DNA from: Tenacibaculum skagerrakense
GTDB taxonomy: Bacteria > Bacteroidota > Bacteroidia > Flavobacteriales > Flavobacteriaceae
Reading direction: 5' to 3'
DNA: 64,000 nt
Assembly (NCBI RefSeq): GCF_004345825.1
Contig: NZ_SLXM01000005.1
Span: 63,290-127,289, forward strand
The notes below the pieces were generated by a model. The model was not told where the DNA came from. It ran no database searches and saw only the letters and a list, made by a program, of their open reading frames with translations. Positions 1-9,395 of this stretch are shown here, in pieces. The position numbers and the translations under genes were made by a program. The number at the start of each line of letters is the position of its first letter. Within the stretch, counting starts at the first letter, position 1.

Positions 1-130
1 TCAAAGTCTCTTGATAACTAAAGTTAATTGTATAGCATTAACGGTTAATCGAAAGTTAACGAATTAAGATTACTAGTTTTTAGAGTGTTGTCGAACTAAT
101 TTTGAGGTATAAATTTTAAAACTATACAAT

Positions 131-706
131 ATGAAATTAGTAAGATTAACAACAGGATTAATTTTTATTACGTTAGCGGCTTGTGCACAAACTCCAAGAG
201 TACCAACACCACCACCAACACCAAATACACCTGGTTCTTCGCAAACAGAAGTAGTAACATCATCATCTTCAAGAGTTAACAGTTCTACTAGTGTGTCTGA
301 TGCAAACTCTAGTTATAAGTTTCGGTCTAAATTTCATTCTTCAAAAAGAAAGGGAATAGAAGACATTTTGGTAAAAGCTTTAGATGGTATTGAAATGAAA
401 AAGAGAAATAATCGATTAGAATGGGAAATTTTGCAAGAAGGAGAAATTTTATTTGAATGTAGTTTAACTCAGAATAGACTGTCTATTTACGTTAATAAAG
501 AATTGTCTACAGGGAAATTTAATACGATCATCAAGCAATTAGGAGAGGATTTACAAGATTATATATCATCTTACAAATCTCGAAAATATGTAAGTAGAAG
601 TGCTAGTCTAATCTCCAGAGCAGAAGAACGATTAGAAAGAGCAAAATTAGAAATGGAGCGATCTATTAAGAATTTAGAAGAAGTTAGAAGAGAGAATGAA
701 CAATAA
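131..706 (+). CDS. Putative lipoprotein with C-terminal coiled coil
   Basis: I do not recognise this 191-residue protein. The N-terminus is a lipoprotein signal with lipobox LAAC and Cys18 as the expected acylation site. It is followed by a low-complexity Pro/Thr/Ser linker (about residues 22-60), a mixed alpha/beta middle (about 65-145) and a charged helical tail rich in Glu, Arg and Lys (about 155-191) that looks like a coiled coil. It probably sits in the periplasm or outer membrane with the linker acting as a tether. The next gene starts three bases after the stop on the same strand, so the two are likely co-transcribed. Function unknown. Confidence 0.8.
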   Translation: MKLVRLTTGLIFITLAACAQTPRVPTPPPTPNTPGSSQTEVVTSSSSRVNSSTSVSDANSSYKFRSKFHSSKRKGIEDILVKALDGIEMKKRNNRLEWEILQEGEILFECSLTQNRLSIYVNKELSTGKFNTIIKQLGEDLQDYISSYKSRKYVSRSASLISRAEERLERAKLEMERSIKNLEEVRRENEQ

Positions 707-709
707 GCT

Positions 710-1696
710 ATGAAATTTTGGTTATTTAGTTACTTGCTTGTTTTTGCTATCTCAGTAAACTCACAATGTAATCAATTTAAAATGTATGAGCATTTTAAAA
801 TAATTGAACACAATGATACAATTAATTATCATGCATTTACTCCAGGAGGATTAATAAGCAAGCAAAATTTACTCGTATTTATTCACGGATCAGGAGCACG
901 ACCTTTTTTTGAGTTTTTTACTGAGAAAGGAAAAAAATATAGAGGAAGTTCGATGCCATTTAAAGTAGAATCGATTCCTAATGATTATGCTTTTGTAATT
1001 ATCTCAAAAAAAGGAATTCCTTTTTGTAGTGATTCAGAAGAAGAGTTTAAAGCTTCTGATGCCTATCATGTAAATCTATCATTACAATACAGAGTATTAC
1101 AGGTAGATAAAGTTATCAATGATATTGTGAAGAATTACATTCCTAAGCCCAAGAAAATAGTTGTAATAGGTCATTCTGAAGGAAGTGATGTTGTAGCAAA
1201 ACTAGGAACATTAAACTCAAAAATTACGCATATAGGTTTTTGGTCGGGAAGTGGAAATTCTCAATTGTACGATTTTCCATTGTTTATAAGAAAAGACGTT
1301 CTTCAAGGTAAATTAACCGAAGAAGAAGGTTTAGTACAAATGGATTCATTATTTACACAATACAAGGCAATGATGAATGATAAAGATGCAGTAGATAAGA
1401 AATGGTACGGACACGCGTACAAGCGATGGGTAAATTTTTCGGAACCACCGATTAAGAATTTACTACAGATTAATATTCCGCTATATGTTGCAATGGGAGC
1501 AAAAGATACGTCTGTACCAATTGAGTCGACTTATTTGATTCCAGTTGAGTTTATTAGAAATGGTAAAGAGAACTTGACATTTAAAGTATATCCAAATTTA
1601 GATCATAGTTTTAATGAACAATTAGTGGATGGTAAAAAGAAAAGACATTGGAATAATGTTTTTGTAGAATTTATGAACTGGGTAAACAAGAATTAA
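710..1696 (+). CDS. Secreted alpha/beta hydrolase
   Basis: This 328-residue protein begins with a cleavable signal peptide (about residues 1-19). It shows the alpha/beta-hydrolase pattern in order: an oxyanion-strand motif FIHGSGA near residue 57, the nucleophile elbow GHSEGS near residue 154 (Ser predicted as nucleophile), an acid-strand segment GAKDTSVP near residue 263 and a late LDHSFNEQ segment with the catalytic His near 299. It is probably a periplasmic or outer-membrane-associated esterase or peptidase-like hydrolase; the substrate cannot be read from sequence. It lies three bases behind the preceding lipoprotein gene and probably shares its transcript. Confidence 0.85.
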   Translation: MKFWLFSYLLVFAISVNSQCNQFKMYEHFKIIEHNDTINYHAFTPGGLISKQNLLVFIHGSGARPFFEFFTEKGKKYRGSSMPFKVESIPNDYAFVIISKKGIPFCSDSEEEFKASDAYHVNLSLQYRVLQVDKVINDIVKNYIPKPKKIVVIGHSEGSDVVAKLGTLNSKITHIGFWSGSGNSQLYDFPLFIRKDVLQGKLTEEEGLVQMDSLFTQYKAMMNDKDAVDKKWYGHAYKRWVNFSEPPIKNLLQINIPLYVAMGAKDTSVPIESTYLIPVEFIRNGKENLTFKVYPNLDHSFNEQLVDGKKKRHWNNVFVEFMNWVNKN

Positions 1697-1907
1697 ACAC
1701 CTTTTTCTAATTTGTGTAATTTCTTAAAAAACAGAGATATAAAAGACAGTGAGTTTCTCAATTCATTGTCTTTTAACACATTAAAAATCAACTTTTCCTT
1801 GAATAATACATAAAAAACATGTACTCTAAACGATGTTTTTTATAGTTTTCGTAAAAAAAACTAACTTTCTCAATTGATATAATAATAAATAAATCAAATT
1901 TATTTAC

Positions 1908-1915
1908 TATTTTTG
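1908..1915 (+). promoter_or_regulatory. Candidate -7 element upstream of the E2 gene
   Basis: TATTTTTG fits the Bacteroidota -7 consensus TAnnTTTG and lies 27 bases before the ATG at 1942. No TTG at the usual -33 distance is visible, so this is a weak call. Confidence 0.35.
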
Positions 1916-1941
1916 TGAGGCAATAAAAATCAATCAATAGT

Positions 1942-3261
1942 ATGGCAAGATTTGAATTAAAGCTTCCTAAAATGGGCGAAAGCGTTGCAGAAGCAACAAT
2001 TACTTCTTGGATAAAAGAAGTAGGAGACATGGTTGAAATGGATGATACCGTTGTGGAAGTAGCTACAGATAAAGTAGATAGCGAAGTACCTAGTGAAGTG
2101 GAAGGAAAACTTGTTGAGATTTTATTTCAAAAGGATGATGTAGTTCAAGTAGGTCAAACAATTGCTATTATTGAAACCGAAGGTGAAGAAGGTGCTGAGG
2201 TTGTTTCTCAACAAACGGCAAAAGAGGTAGTAACTGAAACTCCAGTAGCTGCAAAAGAAATCGAAAATACCATTGCAGAAGTAAAAGAATCTGTTTCTTC
2301 TTTAGATACTTCTTCAAGCGAACGTTTTTACTCTCCTTTAGTAAAGAGTATAGCACAAACTGAAGGAATTTCTTTAGAAGAGCTTGAAAGTGTTCAAGGA
2401 ACAGGCAAAAAAGGTAGAGTTACTAAGAGCGATATTCTAGGTTATTTAGAAAACAGAGGTAATCAACCAACAAAAACTTCAAGTGCTCCTTCAATTCAGT
2501 TTGATATTGAAAAACCTAAGAAAGTTGAAGCTGCTCCAGTTTCTATATCTGGAAAAGATGAAATTATTGAAATGAGTAGAATGGGAAAACTGATTTCAAA
2601 GCACATGGTTGCTTCAGTTCAAACATCAGCTCACGTACAATCGTTTATAGAAGTAGATGTTACTAATGTTGTAAACTGGAGAAATAAAGTTAAAAACGCC
2701 TATCAAAAAAGAGAAGGAGAGAAGTTAACTTTTACTCCAATCTTTATGCAAGCTGTAGCGCAAACTATAAAAAAGCATCCACTAATAAATATTTCTGTAG
2801 ATGGCGATAAGATTATCAAAAGAGGAAATATTAACTTAGGAATGGCAGCTGCTTTACCTGATGGAAATTTAATAGTTCCTGTTATTAAGAATGCAGATCA
2901 ATTAAGTTTGGTTGGTATGACAAAACAGGTAAATGATTTAGCGCAAAGAGCAAGAGCTAATAAATTAAAGCCAGATGAAATACAAGACGGGACTTACACT
3001 GTTACTAATGTTGGAAGTTTTGGAAGTATTACAGGAACTCCGATTATTAATCAGCCTCAAGTAGCGATTTTAGCATTAGGTGCTATTATAAAAAAACCAG
3101 CTGTAATTGAAACCCCAGAAGGAGATTTAATTGGTATCCGTCACAAAATGATTGTATCTCATTCATATGACCACAGAGTGGTAAACGGAGCTTTAGGTGG
3201 AATGTTTATTAAAACGTTTAAAGATATTATCGAAGCTTGGGATGTAAATCAAGATTTTTAG
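1942..3261 (+). CDS. Dihydrolipoamide acyltransferase, E2 of a 2-oxoacid dehydrogenase complex
   Basis: The E2 core enzyme transfers the acyl group from lipoyl-lysine to CoA in the cytoplasm. Domain order is complete for 439 residues: lipoyl domain (residues 2-77) with the lipoylated Lys44 in ATDKVDSEVP, a flexible linker, an E3/E1-binding domain (about 129-172) and the catalytic domain (about 208-439). The active-site His411 lies in HRVVNGALGG; the position usually occupied by Asp in HRxxDG is Asn415. It is most likely the E2 of a branched-chain or broad 2-oxoacid dehydrogenase. No E1 genes are adjacent, and an E3 gene (lpdA) lies about 46 kb away. A hairpin terminator follows at 3284. Confidence 0.92.
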   Translation: MARFELKLPKMGESVAEATITSWIKEVGDMVEMDDTVVEVATDKVDSEVPSEVEGKLVEILFQKDDVVQVGQTIAIIETEGEEGAEVVSQQTAKEVVTETPVAAKEIENTIAEVKESVSSLDTSSSERFYSPLVKSIAQTEGISLEELESVQGTGKKGRVTKSDILGYLENRGNQPTKTSSAPSIQFDIEKPKKVEAAPVSISGKDEIIEMSRMGKLISKHMVASVQTSAHVQSFIEVDVTNVVNWRNKVKNAYQKREGEKLTFTPIFMQAVAQTIKKHPLINISVDGDKIIKRGNINLGMAAALPDGNLIVPVIKNADQLSLVGMTKQVNDLAQRARANKLKPDEIQDGTYTVTNVGSFGSITGTPIINQPQVAILALGAIIKKPAVIETPEGDLIGIRHKMIVSHSYDHRVVNGALGGMFIKTFKDIIEAWDVNQDF

Positions 3262-3283
3262 ATAAATAATACATGATATTTAT

Positions 3284-3317
3284 AAAAAGGTTTAGAATTT
3301 TTTCTAAACCTTTTTTT
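3284..3317 (+). terminator. Rho-independent terminator of the E2 gene
   Basis: The arms AAAAAGGTTTAGA and TCTAAACCTTTTT surround a short loop and end in a run of T. The hairpin lies 23 bases after the E2 stop codon. Confidence 0.85.
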
Positions 3318-3513
3318 ATTTTGATCTAAAATAGAATTAAAAACTTGTCCCAGAATTAATAAATTTTATCCCTAATATGTTATTATGAAATGTAGAATAA
3401 AATAATTTCATAGCTATTTTCCAAGAATACGGCACATTCGTAATTGATAAGTTATAAGTGATTTTTTTAAAGTATAATTTTAGGTTCACCAATTAATCTA
3501 AAATATGTTACAT

Positions 3514-4464
3514 ATGAAAAAGTATTTCAAATTAGCTTTATCTTTTTTATTTATTAGTTTTTATGGATGTGATAAACAAATAGAAGATTTATCAATAAGT
3601 GAATCTGTTTATGTAGAAAAAGGAATTTTAACTTTTGATTCTGAAGCTTCTTTTTTAAACACATTGAAACATTTAAAAGGCTTCTCTGATAATGAAATTT
3701 ATCTTTGGTTAGATACTATAGGTTTTTCAAATTCTCATTTTCTGTTGCAGTCTTATTATGATCAACTACCAACAGAAGAAGATATTACATTACAAGAGAA
3801 ACTTGAAGAAGAAAATATATTGTTCATTCCTAGTCCAGCATTTTCAGCTATAATTAATCAAGAAGGTATTTACAAAGTTGGAAATGAGTTTCATAGGATT
3901 ACAGAAGATATTGAATATATATCAAATGATTATCAAGCATTACTAAGAAGTGATCTTAACAAGAAGCCAACTTCTAAAGTTCAATTATTTTATCTAAAGA
4001 AATATGATAATGCCAGTTTGGAGCAAAAGCTAAACTTAAACGGACAAACATTATGTGCAAAGTATCCGGAAAACTCTTATACGGGAACTGGGTTTTATGG
4101 AGGTAATTATTTTAATAAATATCATCCCTATCCAGACGACTTTTTTACTTGTGGAGGAGGTATTTACAGTTTTCATACTCAAACCTGGTACATTGCTTAC
4201 TCTAATTACTTTAGTGTAGGAACTTGGATAAAAGGGAGAAAATATAAAAGGAAAGGACTTAGTACCAAGTGGAGAGATGATACAATGTCCTTTGCTAAAA
4301 TAAATAATACTTCAGCAACTAATGTAACGAGACATACAGTTTACTTTAATGAACCTAAAGAACTATATGTTCCAGCTATTCAAACTTTCCGAATCGTTTA
4401 TCAATACAATGATGAAGGTAAAGGATTACGCCAAGTAAACATGACACTTCAAAGTATACCATAA
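3514..4464 (+). CDS. Putative lipoprotein upstream of a GG-leader peptide
   Basis: Unrecognised protein of about 316 residues. The N-terminus is a lipoprotein signal with a Cys in FYGC near residue 19. The body has no motif I can name, but the C-terminal third (from about residue 185) is rich in Tyr, Gly and Trp. An upstream in-frame ATG at 3505 exists. I prefer 3514 because the motif AATCTAAAA then sits 10 bases before the start, as it does 9-10 bases before two GG-leader peptide genes in this window (4514 and 47122). The GG-leader peptide gene follows after 49 bases, so the two are probably expressed together. Function unknown. Confidence 0.7.
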   Translation: MKKYFKLALSFLFISFYGCDKQIEDLSISESVYVEKGILTFDSEASFLNTLKHLKGFSDNEIYLWLDTIGFSNSHFLLQSYYDQLPTEEDITLQEKLEEENILFIPSPAFSAIINQEGIYKVGNEFHRITEDIEYISNDYQALLRSDLNKKPTSKVQLFYLKKYDNASLEQKLNLNGQTLCAKYPENSYTGTGFYGGNYFNKYHPYPDDFFTCGGGIYSFHTQTWYIAYSNYFSVGTWIKGRKYKRKGLSTKWRDDTMSFAKINNTSATNVTRHTVYFNEPKELYVPAIQTFRIVYQYNDEGKGLRQVNMTLQSIP

Positions 4465-4513
4465 AAAACGGATTTTCCGTAATCTATTTATTATTAATCT
4501 AAAACTTAAAATT

Positions 4514-4747
4514 ATGTTAGAAAACATTTTAAAAATTAACGGTGTTCAAAAATTAGAAGGAAGCACACAAAAAAACATTAAAGGAGGCACAAGATTTAAT
4601 ACCAATGGAATTTGTCCTCAAGAGGGAGATTATTGTAATCTAGACATTGGTGCTGATGAAGTACGTTGTCTTGCAGGACCATTTAATCTACAATGTGTTA
4701 ATAATGTATGGGTAGCACTTCCTAATACTTGTAATACTTGTGCATAA
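4514..4747 (+). CDS. GG-leader peptide with six-cysteine core
   Basis: This 77-residue peptide has a double-glycine leader: helical start MLENILKINGVQKL, then the cleavage signal Gly24-Gly25. The predicted 52-residue core has six Cys (34, 41, 52, 61, 73, 76), an even number compatible with three disulfides after export. In known systems such leaders are cut and exported by peptidase-containing ABC transporters, giving bacteriocins or signal peptides. No such transporter or modification enzyme is adjacent. It lies between a lipoprotein gene and a LytTR regulator gene. The leader resembles three others in this window (47122, 54112, 55543). Product activity is unknown. Confidence 0.72.
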   Translation: MLENILKINGVQKLEGSTQKNIKGGTRFNTNGICPQEGDYCNLDIGADEVRCLAGPFNLQCVNNVWVALPNTCNTCA

Positions 4748-4797
4748 AATAATATAACCTTTTTTAATAGTTATATTGAAGATTTTCATTAATTATC

Positions 4798-4833
4798 AAA
4801 CTACTCAAAGTTTAAATTTGGGTAGTTTTTTTA
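4798..4833 (+). terminator. Terminator after the six-cysteine GG peptide
   Basis: Arms AAACTACTC and GGGTAGTTT with a 13-base loop are followed by T residues, about 50 bases after the peptide stop codon. Confidence 0.7.
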
Positions 4834-4948
4834 TGCAAGAAACTTTCCTTTTGTAGTTGTTTTAATTACCAGTCATCATTTGTGTAATTGATTTAAAATA
4901 ACTATTTTCCTTTTTGAAAAAGAAAAATATCTCAAACCTCCCACTACC

Positions 4949-7582
4949 ATGGAAATATTGACTAGCTTTAACTCAAAAAGAGTAAAAAATTGTTGTTGCT
5001 TATATCAAATTTTTTGTTTTTTTCTGCTTTTTGCAAATTTTACTAATTTAAACTCTCAAAACCAACTTTTTAAGAATTTTACCGCTATAGACGGATTATC
5101 TAGTTCTGAGGTGTATGATATAACTCAGGATAATATGGGGTATTTATGGTTTGCTACAGATAGAGGTTTAACACGCTATGATGGAAAAATATTCAAACGT
5201 TATTCAATATCAGAAGGATTATTAGATAATACAATTTTAAATTTTTACGAACAGCAAGATGGTACTATTTGGTGTTCAACCTTGAATCATAAAATTTTTT
5301 ATTTCAAAAATGAAAAAGAAGGATTTAAAGCTTATTCATATAATCAAGTAATAGAAGAAAGTATTCCAAACAATTTTGTAATCAATAATTTAGTAGTCTC
5401 AGAAGATAAATCTTTGTTTCTTACATTTAACAATAAATATTTGTTTTTAGAGATTGATGCTAATGGAAAAGTTTTAAGTAAACCTATAAAAGGAAATAAA
5501 ACAGACAAACAAAAGTTGATTTTAAAAGCGCTAAAAAAAGTTCCAAATTTTATATTTCGTGATAATTTAAATCTTCATAATTCGAATATAGATTTTAGTA
5601 TAAATACTACTTACTTATTAGGAGCTTCTAGTTTTATTCGAGTACTAAATGATACAAAAAATAAAAGACGATGTGTTTTTTATAAAAATAGATACTTTTT
5701 TATTTCACCCGATGGTACTCACGTAACTAATAAAGTGCCAAATGATTCTAGTTTAGCAATTATGGCAGATAAACTAGATGAAGATTATTTTTGGATAGGT
5801 TATCAATACGGAGGAGCCATTATTTTAGATACTCAAGGAAACATAAAGTATCATTTTCTTAAAGATGAATCTGTTACAAAAGTATTTAAAGATCATGAGG
5901 GAGGTTTATGGATTAGTACTTTAAACTCAGGTGTTTTTTATAATAAAGAACCTATGATTAATCATTATGAATTTGATAGTTTTCCTACAGAATTAGACAA
6001 AGACAATGATAATGGTTTATTTATAGCTTTTCATAACGGTATTGTTAGAAAAAAGATTGAGAAAAGTGAAGAATTTTCAAAGTTATATTCTTCAAATAAA
6101 AAACATTCTGTATTTATTGGGTTTGACAAGACCGAGAATTATCTATATATAGAGGAATTATATTCAAAAAAAGAACTTGTTAAAGATAATAAAGCATATA
6201 TAGATCAAGTTTTTGGAATATCAGATGATGAATTTTTTACCAATGGCTTCAGTAAAAGTCATATAAGTTTTTTAGAAGATACTATAAAAAAAGTGGTAAA
6301 AGTTCCAGAGCGTATTTATGATATTTCAAAAATAAATGATGCTATCTTAATTGGTACTCAGGGAGGGCTGTACGAGTATAAAAATGATAGTTTAAAATCA
6401 TTAAAAGACAATTCTTCATTTTTTAATAATCGAATATCTGATATTGATACTGATGATAATCAGGCTGTAATTACTACTATGGGAAACGGTTTAATAGTTA
6501 AGAAAAAAGACACCATTTTTTCTATTAATAGTAGAAATGGTTTGTTAAGTGATATTTGTACTGAAGTTTATATAGAAGATTCTTATACTTTATGGGTAGG
6601 TACAAATAGAGGTGTTAATAGAGTAACGTTATATAAAAATAACACATTTGATATTGATACTTTATCTCATAAAGAAGGTCTCATTTGCAGCGAAATTTTA
6701 GATATTGAGATTGTAAATGGTTTCGTTTGGTTAGCATCAAGAGAAGGTCTTTTTCGTTTTAGTAAAAGTATTTTTGAGAAGGTAAATTCAAGTTATAAAA
6801 AATGGTTACACCTAGATAAGGTGATTGTGAATAATAAACCTTTTGCAAAGAATGATGAAATTGTTCTACAATCGCCAGAGTCTAGCTTAAAAGTTTACTA
6901 CAATACAGTTTCCTTCAAAAACGGAGGTTATAATGAGTACCGTTATAAAATAAAGGACAAAGAAGAATGGAATTACACCACAAATACAGCTATTGATTTG
7001 TCTCATTTAACTTATGGAAGTTATCAATTTAGGCTTCAAGTAAAAAATGAAAATCAAGAATGGATTGAGACAATTGAGAAAAATATTCTTGTTGTTTTAC
7101 CTTTTTGGAAATCAAGTTGGTTTATAAGTTTGATTTTAATATTAATAGGATTATTTATTTTTCTTTTCTTTAGGTTTAGGGTTTTAGTTTTTAATAAAAA
7201 ACATTTTACAATAATTTATCATGGAATCTTAAATAAATTAAGGCGAAACCAAGAAGAATTATCTGTGTCTATTAAGTCAAATGGTAATACTATAAGATTA
7301 ATAACAAGTGAAATTGGTTATTTTAAATCTTCTAGAAACTATGTTGAAATTTTTACAGAAGGGAAAAAATATTTAATTAGAAAAAAAATAGACGAGTTTT
7401 TTCAAGAGTTACCAGACACTATAGAGTTCTTGAAAGTGCATAGATCTTATTATATAAGAATTGATAAAATTAAAGAGATAAAGGGAAATAAAGAAGTTGT
7501 GATATTTGATGTACAAATACCTATAAGTAAGACTTACTTGGAGAATATCAAAAGAACCTTAAAACATAATTTTGGTATTTAG
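4949..7582 (+). CDS. Propeller sensor (two-component-regulator type) with LytTR DNA-binding output
   Basis: This 877-residue one-component regulator is predicted to span the inner membrane. After a signal/anchor (to about residue 36) come repeats of the two-component-regulator propeller type, for example GYLWFATDRGLTRYDG near residue 66 and LWVGTNRGVNRV near 550. A Y_Y_Y-like beta domain follows (about 640-710), then one strong membrane segment (about 722-745) and a cytoplasmic LytTR domain (about 770-870). The propeller presumably senses a periplasmic ligand and the LytTR domain binds DNA. It lacks histidine kinase and receiver domains. It starts about 200 bases after a GG-leader peptide gene, so a peptide-sensing role is possible but unproven. 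Confidence 0.87.
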   Translation: MEILTSFNSKRVKNCCCLYQIFCFFLLFANFTNLNSQNQLFKNFTAIDGLSSSEVYDITQDNMGYLWFATDRGLTRYDGKIFKRYSISEGLLDNTILNFYEQQDGTIWCSTLNHKIFYFKNEKEGFKAYSYNQVIEESIPNNFVINNLVVSEDKSLFLTFNNKYLFLEIDANGKVLSKPIKGNKTDKQKLILKALKKVPNFIFRDNLNLHNSNIDFSINTTYLLGASSFIRVLNDTKNKRRCVFYKNRYFFISPDGTHVTNKVPNDSSLAIMADKLDEDYFWIGYQYGGAIILDTQGNIKYHFLKDESVTKVFKDHEGGLWISTLNSGVFYNKEPMINHYEFDSFPTELDKDNDNGLFIAFHNGIVRKKIEKSEEFSKLYSSNKKHSVFIGFDKTENYLYIEELYSKKELVKDNKAYIDQVFGISDDEFFTNGFSKSHISFLEDTIKKVVKVPERIYDISKINDAILIGTQGGLYEYKNDSLKSLKDNSSFFNNRISDIDTDDNQAVITTMGNGLIVKKKDTIFSINSRNGLLSDICTEVYIEDSYTLWVGTNRGVNRVTLYKNNTFDIDTLSHKEGLICSEILDIEIVNGFVWLASREGLFRFSKSIFEKVNSSYKKWLHLDKVIVNNKPFAKNDEIVLQSPESSLKVYYNTVSFKNGGYNEYRYKIKDKEEWNYTTNTAIDLSHLTYGSYQFRLQVKNENQEWIETIEKNILVVLPFWKSSWFISLILILIGLFIFLFFRFRVLVFNKKHFTIIYHGILNKLRRNQEELSVSIKSNGNTIRLITSEIGYFKSSRNYVEIFTEGKKYLIRKKIDEFFQELPDTIEFLKVHRSYYIRIDKIKEIKGNKEVVIFDVQIPISKTYLENIKRTLKHNFGI

Positions 7583-7632
7583 AGAAAATCTCTCTATTAA
7601 ATTATGAATATTTTACAAGCCTTTTGTTTTTA

Positions 7633-7640
7633 TATATTTG
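7633..7640 (+). promoter_or_regulatory. Candidate -7 element
   Basis: TATATTTG is a perfect match to the Bacteroidota TAnnTTTG element, 21 bases before the ATG at 7662. A -33 TTG at proper spacing is not evident. Confidence 0.45.
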
Positions 7641-7661
7641 TAGCAACTTAAATTAATAAAA

Positions 7662-8393
7662 ATGAAAAAAATAGCAATTGCATTATTATTGTTGGTTTCA
7701 ACAATTACGTATGGTCAAGAAAAAGTAAAAATACGTCTTAAGTTTGATAAAGGAGATATCTATAAAACTCATATGGTGATGAAACAAGATATGGGTATGG
7801 TAGTAATGGATATGGAAATGTCTATGGAAATGTTAGTGCAAGATGTAAAAGATCAAGATTATAACGTAAAAAATAATTTCACTTATTTCTCAACAAAAAT
7901 TGAACAAGAAGATAAAAAGTTAAATTATAACTCTAACATGAAGGATGAAGAGTTAGACGATGAAACTAAGGAATTCGCTGATAAAATGAAGCCGTTATTA
8001 GAAACTACTATTTTTCTTAGTATGGATAAGCTAGGTAAGAGTAAGTTACTAAAATTAGTGCCTGAGGTAACCGGTGTTACCAAATTAAAGGATCAAATGA
8101 GTTCTGTTATTTATCCTGAAGAAGAGGTATCTGTAGGTTCTTATTGGACCAATACTCAAAATACTGAAGGTATTGAAATGGAAACAACTTATAAAGTTAC
8201 TCAAATCACAGATGATTTTGTTATTGCAGATATATCAGGAAAAATGAGTTTAGTACCAAATGCAAAAATTAATGGTAATGTTAAAATTAATAGAAGCACC
8301 GGAATGGTAAGCACCATGAAAATGAACATTGATATAAATATGATGGGTGTTGTGATGAAAACTAATTCTGAAATAACAGTGGAAAAAATTTAA
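7662..8393 (+). CDS. Secreted DUF6263-like protein
   Basis: The 243-residue protein has a signal peptide ending near TYG-Q at residue 18 and no Cys lipobox, so it is predicted to be periplasmic. The mature part is rich in Met (several MEM and MGVVM runs) and predicted mostly beta, with a late segment typical of lipoprotein-like single-domain folds. The general pattern (signal, K-L-K-F-x-K-G-D start, YPEEEVSVGSYW near residue 147) reminds me of the DUF6263 family; this is recalled, not searched. Role unknown. It is monocistronic and faces a minus-strand gene across a shared terminator. Confidence 0.7.
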   Translation: MKKIAIALLLLVSTITYGQEKVKIRLKFDKGDIYKTHMVMKQDMGMVVMDMEMSMEMLVQDVKDQDYNVKNNFTYFSTKIEQEDKKLNYNSNMKDEELDDETKEFADKMKPLLETTIFLSMDKLGKSKLLKLVPEVTGVTKLKDQMSSVIYPEEEVSVGSYWTNTQNTEGIEMETTYKVTQITDDFVIADISGKMSLVPNAKINGNVKINRSTGMVSTMKMNIDINMMGVVMKTNSEITVEKI

Positions 8394-8412
8394 TCACTTT
8401 GTAACGAGATTT

Positions 8413-8445
8413 AAAAAAGACCTAACTAAAGCTAGGTCTTTTTTT
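8413..8445. terminator. Bidirectional terminator between convergent genes
   Basis: Arms AAAAAAGACCTA and TAGGTCTTTTTTT give a hairpin with A and T tracts on both sides. It can serve the plus-strand gene ending at 8393 and the minus-strand gene ending at 8444. Confidence 0.85.
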
Positions 8446-9328
8446 ATGTGTAAATGGCATAAAGCGCCTTTTCTAAATTCTCATATTTATAGTTGTAAGA
8501 TGCAGTTGTTTTTTCCGCTGAAACTCTACTACCTTCCAACACAATAGCAGCTAATTCTCCTAAAACTATTTTTAATATAAAACCAGGAGCATTTATAGGA
8601 AGTACTGGTTTTTTTACAACCTTTGCTAAGGTTTTGGTAAAATCGTTATTTGTTTTGTGTTCTGGAGCTACTGCATTATAGATACCCGTAAAACTATCGT
8701 CTTCGATAGCTTTTACATATAAGTTACATAAATCATCTATATGAATCCAAGGAATATATTGTTTTCCTGTACCGAGAGCAGATAAAAACAAAGGAGTATT
8801 CATCTTTTTTAAAGCACCACCGTTGCTAGATAAAACAACACCTGTTCTTAGAATTGTAACAGGTATATTAAGTGTTTTAAATTGATTAGCAGCTGCTTCC
8901 CATTCAATACATATTTTAGCAATAAAATCATCTGCTGGTTGGTCTTCTTCTGAATAAATTTTAGAGGAAGTTATAGCTCCATAATAACCAATTCCAGAAG
9001 CACTGATAAATCCTTTTAAGGGTATATTTAGTTCTTTAATTTTAGAAAATAATAAACCTGAAGATTCAACTCTACTGTTAATTAATACTTGTTTTCTTTC
9101 ATCAGTCCATCGTTTATCAGCAATACCAGCTCCCGCTAGATGAATTATATAATCAAGGTTGTCAAAAACTTTTTCATCAATATAATTAGCTTTTATGTCC
9201 CACTTAAAATGATTGTCAAGTTTTGGTGAACGTGTTAAAATTCTAACTTTATGATTGTTGTTTTCAAGTTGTTTTTGAAGAGTTTGACCAATGAGTCCAG
9301 TTCCTCCAGTAAGTAAGATTATAGCCAT
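8444..9328 (-). CDS. TIGR01777-type NAD(P)-dependent epimerase
   Basis: An SDR-fold oxidoreductase of about 294 residues. The Rossmann nucleotide motif LLTGGTGLIG is at residues 4-13. SASGIGYYG near residue 120 supplies the Ser and Tyr expected of the SDR active site, and RTGVVLSSNGGAL and PWIHIDDL follow as in the YfcH/SulA-like TIGR01777 group. The reaction is not known for most members. I place the start at 9328: the longer frame up to 9355 would begin inside the hairpin terminator of the upstream gene (9341-9372) and adds a non-conserved hydrophobic tail. Confidence 0.87.
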   Translation of the reverse strand: MAIILLTGGTGLIGQTLQKQLENNNHKVRILTRSPKLDNHFKWDIKANYIDEKVFDNLDYIIHLAGAGIADKRWTDERKQVLINSRVESSGLLFSKIKELNIPLKGFISASGIGYYGAITSSKIYSEEDQPADDFIAKICIEWEAAANQFKTLNIPVTILRTGVVLSSNGGALKKMNTPLFLSALGTGKQYIPWIHIDDLCNLYVKAIEDDSFTGIYNAVAPEHKTNNDFTKTLAKVVKKPVLPINAPGFILKIVLGELAAIVLEGSRVSAEKTTASYNYKYENLEKALYAIYT

Positions 9329-9340
9329 AGTATAAAAATA

Positions 9341-9372
9341 AAAAAACCGTGACAATTAGTTATCACGGTTTT
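9341..9372 (-). terminator. Terminator of the metalloprotease gene
   Basis: The arms AAAACCGTGA and TCACGGTTTT surround a short loop, and on the minus strand the hairpin is followed by a T run. It lies just past the stop of the gene at 9396 and upstream of the epimerase start. Confidence 0.85.
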
Positions 9373-9395
9373 AGTTTTATTTCTTTTGAAGAAGA

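Noticed and set aside
1788..2030. Minus-strand 80-codon frame across the E2 promoter region
   Set aside because: It overlaps the promoter and first codons of the E2 gene, has low-complexity content and no family resemblance; it is a shadow frame.
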